The translations under genes and the position numbers were made by a program. A stretch of 64,000 bases of DNA. Source: Pseudomonas sp. B21-048 (GTDB taxonomy: Bacteria > Pseudomonadota > Gammaproteobacteria > Pseudomonadales > Pseudomonadaceae). Shown one piece after another: positions 27,527 to 35,220 of the stretch (its first letter is position 1; every line of letters begins with the position of its first letter). The notes below the pieces were generated by a model, which worked only from the letters and a program-made list of their open reading frames with translations, had not been told where the DNA came from and ran no database searches. The DNA lies in assembly GCF_024748615.1 (NCBI RefSeq), contig NZ_CP087168.1, positions 5,208,001-5,272,000 on the forward strand, read 5' to 3'.

Positions 27527-28264
27527 TCACATCCCATGCTGTTTGAGCAACTTCTCATAACTCCCATCAGCCTTCATCGCCGCAATCGCTCGGTCGAAAC
27601 CGGCGACGATCTGCTCATGCTGCGGGTTCTTCAGGCTCACCAGAATATGCAGGCTGTTCTCGCTCAATGGCTTGGGCAAAAACTCCACGGCATTGCGTAT
27701 CCTGGATGACTCGCGAGCGAGGTAATACCGGGCGACGAACTCGTCTTCCAGGGTCAGCTTGACCCGGTCGGCCGCAACCATGCGAACGGCCATGGCGAAG
27801 TTATGCACCGGGACTTTCTGCAGCGACACATCGTCGTCGAATGCTGGCGAATAGGCATAACCGCGCACCACGGCTATCGGAAAAGTGTGCAGTTGTTGCA
27901 GGCTGTTGAACTCGATCGCCGCGTCCTTGCGCTTGAGAAAGCGCACGCGATTAAGCAGGTACTCGCCGGAAAACTGCCCCAGCTTCGTACGCTCGTCGTT
28001 GTACCAGGCGTTGACCAGCACGTCATAACGCCCCTCGCCCACCCCAAACAAGGCTCGTGCCCAAGGCACCTGTTCAAAATCACTGGCATAACCCGCCCGG
28101 GCCAGCGCTGTACTGACGATGTCCGTGGCCAATCCGCCATTGACCAGCGTGGCGTCAGTAAAGGGTGGCCAGGCGTCAGCGACCAGGCGCAGCTTTTCCG
28201 CTGCCGCACTCTGTGTCAACAACAGCAACCCAATCAAAGCCAACGCTCGATGCAATCGCGGCAT
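27527..28264 (-). CDS. Periplasmic solute-binding protein, SBP_bac_3 type
   Basis: A 245-residue protein with a signal peptide (about 22 residues, cut after SAAAEK) and the type 3 periplasmic-binding fold (LVADAWPPFTD, GRYDVLVNAWYNDERT, VELTLEDEFV-like VKLTLEDEFVARYYL). There is no permease or ATPase beside it, so it may be an orphan sensor or receptor. A second, unrelated-in-position member of the same family lies at 56536-57351 and shares the EKLRxVxxxWPPF/WAPY opening. The ligand is not predictable. Confidence 0.8.
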   Translation of the reverse strand: MPRLHRALALIGLLLLTQSAAAEKLRLVADAWPPFTDATLVNGGLATDIVSTALARAGYASDFEQVPWARALFGVGEGRYDVLVNAWYNDERTKLGQFSGEYLLNRVRFLKRKDAAIEFNSLQQLHTFPIAVVRGYAYSPAFDDDVSLQKVPVHNFAMAVRMVAADRVKLTLEDEFVARYYLARESSRIRNAVEFLPKPLSENSLHILVSLKNPQHEQIVAGFDRAIAAMKADGSYEKLLKQHGM

Positions 28265-28523
28265 GCCAGAAATTCCTTAGCGGGCAGGCTGCCCGACGTG
28301 TTTCTCAGCCAAAAATCCAAGGCCCCTCTACTGGCGAAACCCAGGTCCTAACATTAGCTTATCGACAACATTGCACAGCGCTTCATCGCAGATTACACAA
28401 AGAAGACAATCTCGCGAGAAATGAATGATGGCATTTTGGCCTTTGTCACAGATTTCTCTGCCATCAAGACATCCCGCGTCAGGACGCTTAGTATCGGAGC
28501 AACGTTGTTCAAGGAATCTGAAG

Positions 28524-28976
28524 ATGACAATCGATTGGGTCTGCAAACATCACAGCGATCTGGGGAAAGAGCAGCTGTATGCCATTCTGCAGCTGCGCGT
28601 CGAAGTGTTCGTTGTCGAACAGAAATGCCTTTATCAGGATATCGATGGCCAGGACCTGGAAGGTGACACCTGCCATTTGATGGGCTGGGATGGGGATCAA
28701 CTGGTGGCCTATCTGCGTTTGCTCGACCCGGAGTTACAGGGCGGCGACGTGGTGATCGGCCGGGTGATCATTGCTCCCGCCGCACGCGGCAGCGGGCTTG
28801 GGCATGAAATGATGAGCCAGGCGTTGGAACAGGCCGGGAAGCACTGGCCTGAAATGCCAATCTATCTTTCGGCCCAGGCACATTTGCAGGGGTACTACGG
28901 GCGGTACGGGTTTGTGGCGGTGGGTGAGGAGTATCTGGAGGGTGAGATTCCGCATATCGGGATGCGTCGCCCATAA
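28524..28976 (+). CDS. elaA: ElaA-type GNAT acetyltransferase
   Basis: A 150-residue GNAT protein of the ElaA subfamily. It has the opening LQLRVEVFVVEQKCLYQDIDGQD, the acetyl-CoA loop RVIIAPAARGSGLGHEMM near 93, and the closing YGRYGFVAVGEEYLEGEIPHIGM. Length is normal. AAGGA precedes ATG 28524; the open frame upstream is not supported. The natural substrate of ElaA is not known to me. A family B REP follows directly. Confidence 0.87.
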   Translation: MTIDWVCKHHSDLGKEQLYAILQLRVEVFVVEQKCLYQDIDGQDLEGDTCHLMGWDGDQLVAYLRLLDPELQGGDVVIGRVIIAPAARGSGLGHEMMSQALEQAGKHWPEMPIYLSAQAHLQGYYGRYGFVAVGEEYLEGEIPHIGMRRP

Positions 28977-28982
28977 GGGTCT

Positions 28983-29040
28983 CTTCGCGGGCAAGCCTTG
29001 CTTCTACAGGCTGTAGGAGCGAGGCTCGCCCGCGAAGGCA
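28983..29040. repeat. REP doublet (family B) between elaA and the HTH gene
   Basis: CTTCGCGGGCAAGCCTTGCT and GTAGGAGCGAGGCTCGCCCG form near-complementary arms with only a short spacer, between two converging genes. Confidence 0.82.
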
Positions 29041-29064
29041 TCAGCCCCGTCACCACAGCAAAAC

Positions 29065-29361
29065 TCAGGGATATTCCAACACCGCTTTAATCTGCCGCAG
29101 ATTACGTTCGATCCACCCCCGGTCAATCGCCCCCCACTCGCGTATCCGATAGCGCCCCGCATGGTTGCGCGCGCCTTCTTCCTGCTCGAATTCACAAACG
29201 ATATCCAGATCCGCCAATGCCGCAATGGTGTCCTGGGCCGTGCGCCGGGGCATGCCGGTCACTTCGGTCAACGCCGGGACGCTGCTGGCCAACCCGCTGT
29301 CGATCAGGTACGCCACGTACAACCGGCGGTAGAAGCTGCTTTTGGTCTTGCTCACGTCCAT
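29065..29361 (-). CDS. Small winged helix-turn-helix protein
   Basis: A 98-residue basic protein with a predicted winged helix: SVPALTEVTGMPRRTAQDTIAALADLDIVCEFEQ reads as helix-turn-helix plus wing (about residues 27-60). The N-terminus MDVSKTKSSFYRRLYVAYLI has no export signal. It is 29 bases downstream of the YgjP-like gene on the same strand and is probably cotranscribed with it. The DNA target is unknown, and there is no ligand domain. Confidence 0.75.
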   Translation of the reverse strand: MDVSKTKSSFYRRLYVAYLIDSGLASSVPALTEVTGMPRRTAQDTIAALADLDIVCEFEQEEGARNHAGRYRIREWGAIDRGWIERNLRQIKAVLEYP

Positions 29362-29390
29362 CTAAATATCCCCGACTTGAAAAGATCTTT

Positions 29391-29882
29391 TCAGTGCATC
29401 TCCCGCCAAGTCAGGTACACCCGCAAATCGAACTCCACTTGGTGATACCCCGGCAACATGTGTTCGCACAGCTTGTAGAACGCCTTGTTGTGATCCGACT
29501 CTTTGAAATGCGCCAACTCATGCACCACGATCATTTTCAGGAACTCGGAAGGCGCTTCCTTGAACAGCGAGGCGACACGAATTTCTTTCTTGGCCTTGAG
29601 TTTGCCGCCTTGCACCCGGGAAATCGCAGTGTGCAGGCCGAGCGCGCGATGGGTCAGGTCCAGACGGTTGTCGAATAACACCTTGTCGATGGCCGGGGCG
29701 TTACGCAGGTATTCCTGCTTGAGGTCCAGGGAATAGGCGTACAGCGCCTTGTCGCTCTGCACCCCGTGCTTTTGCGGATAACGCTGGCTCAGGTAATCGC
29801 CCAGCCGGCCTTCGGCAATCAGCTGGCGCACCTGGTCCTGCAACGCAGCGGGATAGGCCTGGAGGTATTTCAACGCAGTCAT
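29391..29882 (-). CDS. YgjP-like zinc metalloprotease (M48-like)
   Basis: A 163-residue protein with the zinc motif MIVVHELAHFKESDHNKAFYKLCE, that is HExxH with a downstream H, near residues 125-147. This is the YgjP/WLM-type metalloprotease arrangement. There is no signal peptide. ATG 29882 is chosen because the family text MTALKYLQAYP begins there; seven extra codons are possible upstream. It lies 45 bases after the GGDEF-EAL gene and just before the small HTH gene on the same strand. Confidence 0.8.
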   Translation of the reverse strand: MTALKYLQAYPAALQDQVRQLIAEGRLGDYLSQRYPQKHGVQSDKALYAYSLDLKQEYLRNAPAIDKVLFDNRLDLTHRALGLHTAISRVQGGKLKAKKEIRVASLFKEAPSEFLKMIVVHELAHFKESDHNKAFYKLCEHMLPGYHQVEFDLRVYLTWREMH

Positions 29883-29927
29883 TGGGGCGGCAACACACAT
29901 CACGGAAAGATCGCCAGTGTAGCGAAT

Positions 29928-32051
29928 TCAACCCGTCAGTGCGTTCCAGTCGAACGGTTCCACAAAGTGTCGAGTGTCTTCGGCCATCAACGGCCGCGCG
30001 ACCAAAAATCCTTGCACATACTGGCAACCGTTGGCTTGCAGCCATTCATATTGCGCCACCGTCTCCACCCCTTCGGCAATGACCAACAGACCGAACTGTT
30101 TGCACAAATCGATGACACTGCGAGCCAGCGCTGCATCCCGTTCGGATCCCGGCAGCCGGGCGATCAAGTGCCGGTCGAGTTTGAGCGTGTCCAGTTCCAG
30201 GTCTCGCAGGTGTGCCAGCGAACAAGCCCCGGAGCCAAAGTCATCCAGCGCCACCCGAACCCCCAGATTGCGCAGCAAACGTAATTGCTTGCGGGTTTCA
30301 TCGGGGTTAAGCATCAAGGCCTCTTCGGTAACCTCGACCTCCATTTGCCGTGGCTTCAAACCATGGCGCTCCAGCACCTGACGCAACTCAGTGACCAGGT
30401 TGGGCAATCCGAACTGGGTACTGCTCAAACTGACGCCCAACACCAGATCTTCGGCAAACAAGGTTTCCCAGGCTTTTCGCTGTTTGGCCCCTCGATGGTA
30501 AATCCAGCTGCCCAGGCGACTGATCAACCGCGCCTCTTCCAGCAACGGCAAAAACAGCCCCGGTGGAACATCGCCGACACTCGGATGCTGCCAGCGCAAC
30601 AACGCCTCAAAACCACGAATCTGCCCGTCGGCAATGGCCACCTGAGGCTGATACACCAAGTTGAAATCGCGGTTTTCGATGGCCGTGCGCACGCTTTCTT
30701 CGAGCATCAGCCGCGAGCGCGCCCGCCCGTTCATTTCGTGATCGTAGAAGCGATATTGCTGACGCCCGGCACGTTTGGCTTCGTACATTGCAATGTCGGA
30801 GGCGCGCATCAATCCGTCCAGATTGGCCCCGCAATCGGGGTAAGTGGCAATGCCGATGCTGGCCCCCAGGACGATGTCCATGCCGTCGATCTGCTGACAG
30901 ATCGACACCCGCTCGATGAGTTTCTCGGCAATCTTTGCCGCCTGCTCGGGAAGCTCAAGATCCAGCAGCGCGGTGAACTCATCGCCGCCCATCCGCGCCA
31001 GAATATCGAAAGGCCGTAGACACGCCTTCAGCTGCTCGGACACCCAACGCAGCACCCGGTCGCCGGCATCGTGGCCGAGGGAATCATTGACCCGCTTGAA
31101 GCCGTCGAGGTCCAGGTACAACAGCACCCAGCTGCTGTCGGAGCGTTCGCCACGCAGCAACAGGTTTTCAACGGTCTGGTAAAACCCCCGGCGATTGAGC
31201 AGCCCGGTCAGCGGGTCGGTCACCGCCTGGAACTCCAGCTGTTGATGCAGATGGCGCACCACCGACATGTCCAGCACCGTCACCACCATGGCCTGTTGTT
31301 CGGCGGGTAACGGCGCGCAAGACAACGCCACCGGCACTTGCTGACCGGGCGCCGTACGCAGCAATGCATCGTGCAGACGCAGGGTCTCACCGCGCTTGTA
31401 GCCGGTAAACAATTCGGAGTCGGCCCAGATCGGGATGTGCGGTTTTTGCAGGAAATCCAGAAACTCTTTGCCTTGCAGTTCGTGCACCGTGGCATTGAGC
31501 AGGCGAGACATCGCCGGGTTGGCAAAGCGAATCAACCCATCCTCACCCACCACCAGAATGCCTTCGGCGGCGTTATCCAGCACCGAGGCGTTGAAGGCCC
31601 GGGCGACTTCCAGGTCATGGCTCAACCGCTGCAAGGCACGGCGATTACGCTGATGCTCGAGCAGGGCCTGGACTTTGGGTTTGAGAATTTGCGGGTCGAA
31701 CGGCTTGAACAAGTAATCCACCGCGCCACTGGCATACCCCTTGATCACGGCGTCCTGGGATTGTTCGTTGGCGGTAAGGAAAATGATTGGCGTGAGGCGG
31801 GTTCGCTGGCTGCCACGCATCAAACGCGCCACTTCGAAACCGTCCATGCCCGGCATCTGTACATCCAGCAGCACCAGGTCGACGTCGTGTTCGAGTAACA
31901 GACTGAGCGCTTCAAAGCCGGAAGCCGCGGTGAAGACCTGCCAGTCCTGGCGCTGTAACAACGCGCGCATGCTGATCAGATTTTCAGGGTAATCATCGAC
32001 AATTAATAGGATTGAGCTGCCTTCAGCTGGCGTAGGTTGTGCGCATTCCAT
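29928..32051 (-). CDS. Response regulator with PAS, GGDEF and EAL domains
   Basis: A 707-residue cyclic-di-GMP protein. A receiver domain (about 14-130; ILLIVDDYPEN, phosphorylation site in VLLDVQMPG) is followed by a PAS domain (about 155-265), GGDEF (about 285-440, intact RMGGDEFTALL) and EAL (about 455-700, GFEALLRWQHPS and ALDDFGSGACSL). Both catalytic motifs are intact, so it could make or break the signal; which activity dominates cannot be read. No histidine kinase lies beside it. ATG 32051 is chosen because the receiver begins soon after; 18 more codons are open upstream. Confidence 0.88.
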   Translation of the reverse strand: MECAQPTPAEGSSILLIVDDYPENLISMRALLQRQDWQVFTAASGFEALSLLLEHDVDLVLLDVQMPGMDGFEVARLMRGSQRTRLTPIIFLTANEQSQDAVIKGYASGAVDYLFKPFDPQILKPKVQALLEHQRNRRALQRLSHDLEVARAFNASVLDNAAEGILVVGEDGLIRFANPAMSRLLNATVHELQGKEFLDFLQKPHIPIWADSELFTGYKRGETLRLHDALLRTAPGQQVPVALSCAPLPAEQQAMVVTVLDMSVVRHLHQQLEFQAVTDPLTGLLNRRGFYQTVENLLLRGERSDSSWVLLYLDLDGFKRVNDSLGHDAGDRVLRWVSEQLKACLRPFDILARMGGDEFTALLDLELPEQAAKIAEKLIERVSICQQIDGMDIVLGASIGIATYPDCGANLDGLMRASDIAMYEAKRAGRQQYRFYDHEMNGRARSRLMLEESVRTAIENRDFNLVYQPQVAIADGQIRGFEALLRWQHPSVGDVPPGLFLPLLEEARLISRLGSWIYHRGAKQRKAWETLFAEDLVLGVSLSSTQFGLPNLVTELRQVLERHGLKPRQMEVEVTEEALMLNPDETRKQLRLLRNLGVRVALDDFGSGACSLAHLRDLELDTLKLDRHLIARLPGSERDAALARSVIDLCKQFGLLVIAEGVETVAQYEWLQANGCQYVQGFLVARPLMAEDTRHFVEPFDWNALTG

Positions 32052-32243
32052 GCTGCATCTCTTGTTCGGGACTTCAGGCCGGTCTCTTGTGAAAACCGGA
32101 CACATAGTGCGACTTCACTCTAGCCCCGGATCCGCGAAAGCAGAAGCTGCCGGTGAGCCATCATTCAAGCAAAGTTTCAGAAGCCGACTAACGGTCAGTC
32201 CTACAGGCCACATAAACAGGGAAAGGTGGCGTTTCGACAGGTT

Positions 32244-32255
32244 GTTGACGTCAAC
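32244..32255. promoter_or_regulatory. 12-base palindrome upstream of the alginate lyase gene
   Basis: GTTGACGTCAAC is a perfect palindrome about 115 bases before the alginate lyase start, in the 318-base space between two divergent genes. It could be an operator for either. No regulator gene lies nearby, so the assignment is weak. Confidence 0.35.
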
Positions 32256-32369
32256 CATCTGCCAGACGGGCGTTAACAAAGAACCGTTCTACGCTTATAA
32301 AGACGGCCCGAAGGCGCGCGCCAGAGCTTCTGGTACGTGTGTGCAACAAAAAAATGTGGAAGCTTGAAT

Positions 32370-33038
32370 ATGATCGATCTCGCAACCTGGAACCTCAGCG
32401 TTCCTGTCGGCAGTCCGCCGTACACCGTCGAAACAGCCAAGCTGGTGGACGGCTTCAAGGATCAATACTTCCACTCCGACACCGGCACACTGTTTTTCTG
32501 GTCTCCGGTAACCGGCACTCGCACTGAAAACGCGATCTACCCTCGCACTGAACTGCGCGAAACCTACAGCAACGGTACGTTGAAAAACTGGTACTACCCC
32601 GACGCGGACAACTCCCTGCGCGCGACCCTTTCGGTCAGCCAGGTACCCAGCTCGGGCAAGATCGTCATTGGCCAGATCCACGCCTATAACAGCCAGAAGC
32701 CCATGGTGAAGGTCGAATTCCAATACAAAACCTACAGCTCGACCGGCAACATCGTCGCCAAAGTCCGCATGCACCCCGACGACGACACCCCCAGGATTAT
32801 CACCATCGCCACCGGCGTGAAACTCAATCAGGAATTCTCCTACCTCATCCACCTCAGCCCTGGCGGCGCATTGGGCATCAGTGCGGCGGGTTACCAGTGG
32901 GACACCGACATCAGCACAATGTGGCGTGATAAACCGTTGTACTTCAAGGCCGGCGTCTATGTGCAGGACAACACCGGATATACCAGCGAGGGTGGGGAAG
33001 TGACGTTCAGCAAGCTGGATATTGATCACGATACGTAA
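32370..33038 (+). CDS. Alginate lyase, polysaccharide lyase family 7
   Basis: A 222-residue PL7 lyase. The three family blocks are present: RTELRE near residue 59, QIHAY near 103, and YFKAGVYVQ near 197. It cleaves alginate by beta-elimination. No signal peptide precedes the domain (MIDLATWNLSVPVGSPP), as in the PA1167-type lyase of P. aeruginosa, so export would need another route. ATG 32370 follows GTGGAAGC. No alginate biosynthesis genes are near. The adjacent divergent cyclic-di-GMP gene is suggestive only. Confidence 0.88.
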   Translation: MIDLATWNLSVPVGSPPYTVETAKLVDGFKDQYFHSDTGTLFFWSPVTGTRTENAIYPRTELRETYSNGTLKNWYYPDADNSLRATLSVSQVPSSGKIVIGQIHAYNSQKPMVKVEFQYKTYSSTGNIVAKVRMHPDDDTPRIITIATGVKLNQEFSYLIHLSPGGALGISAAGYQWDTDISTMWRDKPLYFKAGVYVQDNTGYTSEGGEVTFSKLDIDHDT

Positions 33039-33049
33039 GGGCGACTCGA

Positions 33050-33400
33050 TCCTCTGTAGCAGCTGCCGAGCCCGCGAGGCTGCGTTCGGCCGCGAAGCGG
33101 TCGCAGTCCGGTGCATGCGTTTACCTGAAAAAACGCAGAGTCTGATTTTGCGACTGCTGCGCAGCCGAACGCAGGCTCGACAGCTGCTACGGGACACCAC
33201 AACAAACCGGGCATCCGCAAAACTCGTAGGACTGCTCCGACTGTGGCGAGGGAGCTTGCTCCCGCTGGTCGGCGAAGCAGCCCCAAACCCTGCCACCCAA
33301 TTCCCCAGACATACCGCACCGCCCGGTTCACGACGGCCGCGCCGTCAAACGAGGCAAGCCCCTAGCCACAAAAAGTGGCATCCCCACCGCCCTCTGTAGG
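33050..33400. repeat. Tandem REP-like repeats in a long gap
   Basis: CTGTAGCAGCTGCCGAGCC pairs with GGCTCGACAGCTGCTACGG (33050-33190), enclosing CGAACGCAGC/GCTGCGTTCG pairs. A family C segment, TGTGGCGAGGGAGCTTGCTC, follows at 33242-33261, with a partial complement near 33350-33375. These elements occupy the first half of the 690-base gap after the alginate lyase gene. Confidence 0.7.
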
Positions 33401-33479
33401 ACCCGCGGAAGGCTGCGATCTTTTGATCTCAAGCTACGCAACCCGTCCTACACCCCGGTTGCAGTCACCAAAGTCGCCG

Positions 33480-33715
33480 CTTATAGTTCGCCCCGTCGCC
33501 GGCAACAGTCGGCGATAGGGTTTCGCAGCCCTACCGAGTTAGAACCACAACCGTCAAAATACGACACGGGCAGCGTTTGCCCGTACTCGTTTTTTATGGC
33601 GGCTGTGCGTGGGAGACCTTCGGGTCTGCCGGGTCTTAACTCCTCGGTCTGCGAACCCGCGCACAGCTGCCACCCCATTTGTTTCGCAGCAAACGGTGGC
33701 GAATTCTTTTCTTGA
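33480..33715 (+). ncRNA. Hairpin-rich RNA leader upstream of a small gene
   Basis: Five helices can be read in 220 bases. H1 33496-33515 (TCGCCG/CGGCGA), H2 33516-33533 (TAGGG/CCCTA), H3 33566-33584 (ACGGGCA/TGCCCGT) followed by TTTTTT at 33590-33595, H4 33598-33609 with 33660-33671 (12 pairs enclosing AGACC-UUCG-GGUCT and CGGGT/ACCCG), and H5 (GCCACC 33669-33674 with GGTGGC 33695-33700). H5 uses three bases of H4, so the two compete. The small gene starts 15 bases later. I remember similar leaders before DUF6124 genes in other fluorescent pseudomonads, but I cannot name an Rfam family. Confidence 0.6.
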
Positions 33716-33729
33716 GTTAAGGATTTTCC

Positions 33730-34025
33730 ATGATCAATCAACACCCGCCCCGCCGCTTCACCCCTATGTCCCAATTCGCCACCGACTATCCCGTCCTGCT
33801 CATCGACAGCGACGCTCCGCTACGCGAACTCCATAACTGCGTCAGCGAACGCCTCAACGCCGTCCTCAAATACCTCAACCTGATGGCCTGCACCAGCCTG
33901 CCTGACTACGCCGAGAACGATATCAACACCGTCTCACCAACATCGCCCGGATCATGGTCCAGGACATTGCTGATGTGTTTGGGGTGATTGAGCAGCGCGG
34001 GTTTGATACACCTAAAGATCAGTAA
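33730..34025 (+). pseudogene. DUF6124 (formerly DUF3077-like) small gene with a frameshift
   Basis: The start (MINQHPPRRFTPMSQFATDYPVLLIDSDAPLRELHNCVSERLNAV by sense) and helical middle resemble the DUF6124 family of small Pseudomonas proteins. After DINTV the frame shifts: continuing one frame over from about 33940 gives ARIMVQDIADVFGVIEQRGF and ends at TAA 34023-34025. As written, the gene ends early at 33987 with unrelated text. A missing or two added bases in gtctcacc explains it. It could also be a sequencing error. AAGGA precedes ATG 33730. Confidence 0.6.
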
Positions 34026-34040
34026 TCAGCCTCATGCGAT

Positions 34041-34068
34041 AAAAAACCCGCATTTCTGCGGGTTTTTT
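34041..34068. terminator. Bidirectional terminator between converging small genes
   Basis: AAAAAACCCGCA-TTTC-TGCGGGTTTTTT is a perfect stem with T runs on both strands. It ends the DUF6124-like gene on the plus strand and lies five bases beyond the stop codon of the 45-residue minus-strand gene. Confidence 0.92.
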
Positions 34069-34073
34069 ATTTG

Positions 34074-34211
34074 TTATTCCGACTCTTTCGGAAGCGTGAA
34101 AGGTGCAGGCCCTTTAGAGTTTTGGATACTTCCCGATTTCTGCTGTGGGACAACTGGAATAGTGGCAGGCGCAGGGCCTTTCGCTTTTGGTTTTACATCC
34201 TTGGTGCTCAT
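34074..34211 (-). CDS. 45-residue proline- and lysine-rich small protein, unknown
   Basis: A short minus-strand frame from ATG 34209-34211 to TAA 34074-34076. GGAG lies nine bases before the start, and a strong terminator begins five bases after the stop, so the unit looks complete. The text opens MSTKDVKPKAKGPAPATIPV and ends with a second KGPAP segment, KGPAPFTLPKESE; both copies are separated by a glutamine- and serine-rich linker. There is no signal peptide or cysteine. I recognise no family. It could be a regulatory peptide or a precursor; nothing here decides. Confidence 0.55.
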   Translation of the reverse strand: MSTKDVKPKAKGPAPATIPVVPQQKSGSIQNSKGPAPFTLPKESE

Positions 34212-34271
34212 GATTACGTACTCCATTACAGGGTGGAGTTTTTATCCTGAGAGAATCGACACAGGCTGTCT

Positions 34272-34289
34272 ACTATCAGATCTGACAGT
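34272..34289. promoter_or_regulatory. 18-base near-palindrome (CT-N12-AG box), copy 1
   Basis: ACTATCAGATCTGACAGT differs from a perfect dyad at one pair and matches the box at 60880-60897 in 16 of 18 positions. On the plus strand TATATA follows four bases later, and a start with a good ribosome site comes at 34340; on the minus strand the 45-residue gene starts 61 bases away. The CT-N12-AG pattern is that of LuxR-type boxes, which is suggestive only. Confidence 0.5.
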
Positions 34290-34339
34290 CATTTATATAC
34301 ATTTGCGATAACGCCGCAAACAAAGGACGAGACAATTCG

Positions 34340-34404
34340 ATGATCTTGGGTTCATCCCATATCACAACAAGCGCAATAAAGAGATTAATAGAGAGTAATA
34401 GAGA
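34340..34404 (+). pseudogene. 5' stub of a gene cut by the first RAYT element
   Basis: AAAGGACGAG precedes ATG 34340, and 21 codons (MILGSSHITTSAIKRLIESN and on) read up to the left end of the RAYT element at 34405. The frame then runs by chance into the transposase gene. The continuation on the far side of the element was not recognised, so the original gene is unknown. The promoter-like arrangement upstream (18-base box, then TATATA) supports a real former gene. Confidence 0.4.
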
Positions 34405-35220
34405 GGGACAGATCTATTTAATTTGCGATCTGCTGCTAAGCTTCCTCCATCACTACAAGGATGTAGGAAGCTATATGCCCAGAATGGCACGTGTCGTATT
34501 ACCCCACTATCCCCACCATGTCGTACAGCGAGGTCACAACAAGCAGGTTGTGTTCGCCCATCCGGAGGATTTCGAGCGCTACCTCGCCGATCTGCAAGAA
34601 CTCAAAACTGCACTGGGTGTAAAGGTGTATGCCTTTTGCCTGATGACCAATCATGTCCATCTGTTGCTGGCACCAGGAGACAATGCGGCGGGGCTTGGTC
34701 AGTTGATGAAAAGCCTCGCAGGCCGCATGACGCGTTATCGCAACAAGCTGGAAAGACGCTCGGGAACCTTATGGGAGAGCCGCTACAAATCCAGCCTCGT
34801 GCAAACGGATACTTACCTGTTGGCCTGTAGTCGGTACATCGAACTCAACCCGGTGCGAGCGCAAATGGTTGAGCATGCACAGGACTACCCCTGGTCGAGC
34901 TTGCACCTGCGCCGCAGCGAAAAGATAGAAAGTCGCTGGCTGGACGAAGATCCTTGCTTCCATGAGCTAGGCGCGACATATGCCGAACGACTCGCTCGCT
35001 ATAACGTTTTTGTGGACCAGGCCACCCAACCCTCAGAACTACGACTGATAAGGGACGCGCTTCAGAGAGGCCAACTGACGGGGAATTCTCGATTCACGGA
35101 CGAGATAGAACGCATCACCGGCGTGCGAGTATCGCAACGGGCGCGAGGCAGACCAGCCAACTAAGTCGAAGAGATAAAGGTAAGGGGATAGCTATTAAAT
35201 ATATTAAATAAATCCGTCCC
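34405..35220 (+). mobile_element. RAYT element, copy 1 (816 bases)
   Basis: The element runs from GGGACAGATCTATTTAAT to ATTAAATAAATCCGTCCC; its ends are imperfect inverted repeats (16 of 18). It contains one gene for a REP-associated tyrosine transposase. Copy 2 at 36372-37187 has exactly the same length and is almost identical. No target duplication is visible, as expected for IS200/IS605-type Y1 transposition. Confidence 0.85.
34475..35164 (+). CDS. REP-associated tyrosine transposase (RAYT), copy 1
   Basis: A 229-residue Y1_Tnp (IS200-like) protein. The metal-binding HUH motif is CLMTNHVHLLL (HVH at 60-62), and the likely nucleophile is Tyr121 in SRYIELNPVRA. The start is ATG 34475, matching copy 2; an open extension to 34340 is read-through from another gene. 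A hairpin, AGCTTCCT with AGGAAGCT, covers the ribosome site, so translation may be restrained. It differs from copy 2 at a handful of residues, for example RSEKIE against HNEKIE. Confidence 0.88.
   Translation: MPRMARVVLPHYPHHVVQRGHNKQVVFAHPEDFERYLADLQELKTALGVKVYAFCLMTNHVHLLLAPGDNAAGLGQLMKSLAGRMTRYRNKLERRSGTLWESRYKSSLVQTDTYLLACSRYIELNPVRAQMVEHAQDYPWSSLHLRRSEKIESRWLDEDPCFHELGATYAERLARYNVFVDQATQPSELRLIRDALQRGQLTGNSRFTDEIERITGVRVSQRARGRPAN

Noticed and set aside
29928..33038. A cyclic-di-GMP and alginate functional operon
   Set aside because: The GGDEF-EAL and lyase genes are divergent with separate upstream regions; only proximity links them.
33050..33400. A CRISPR array
   Set aside because: Repeats are inverted pairs of different families without regular spacing or unique spacers.
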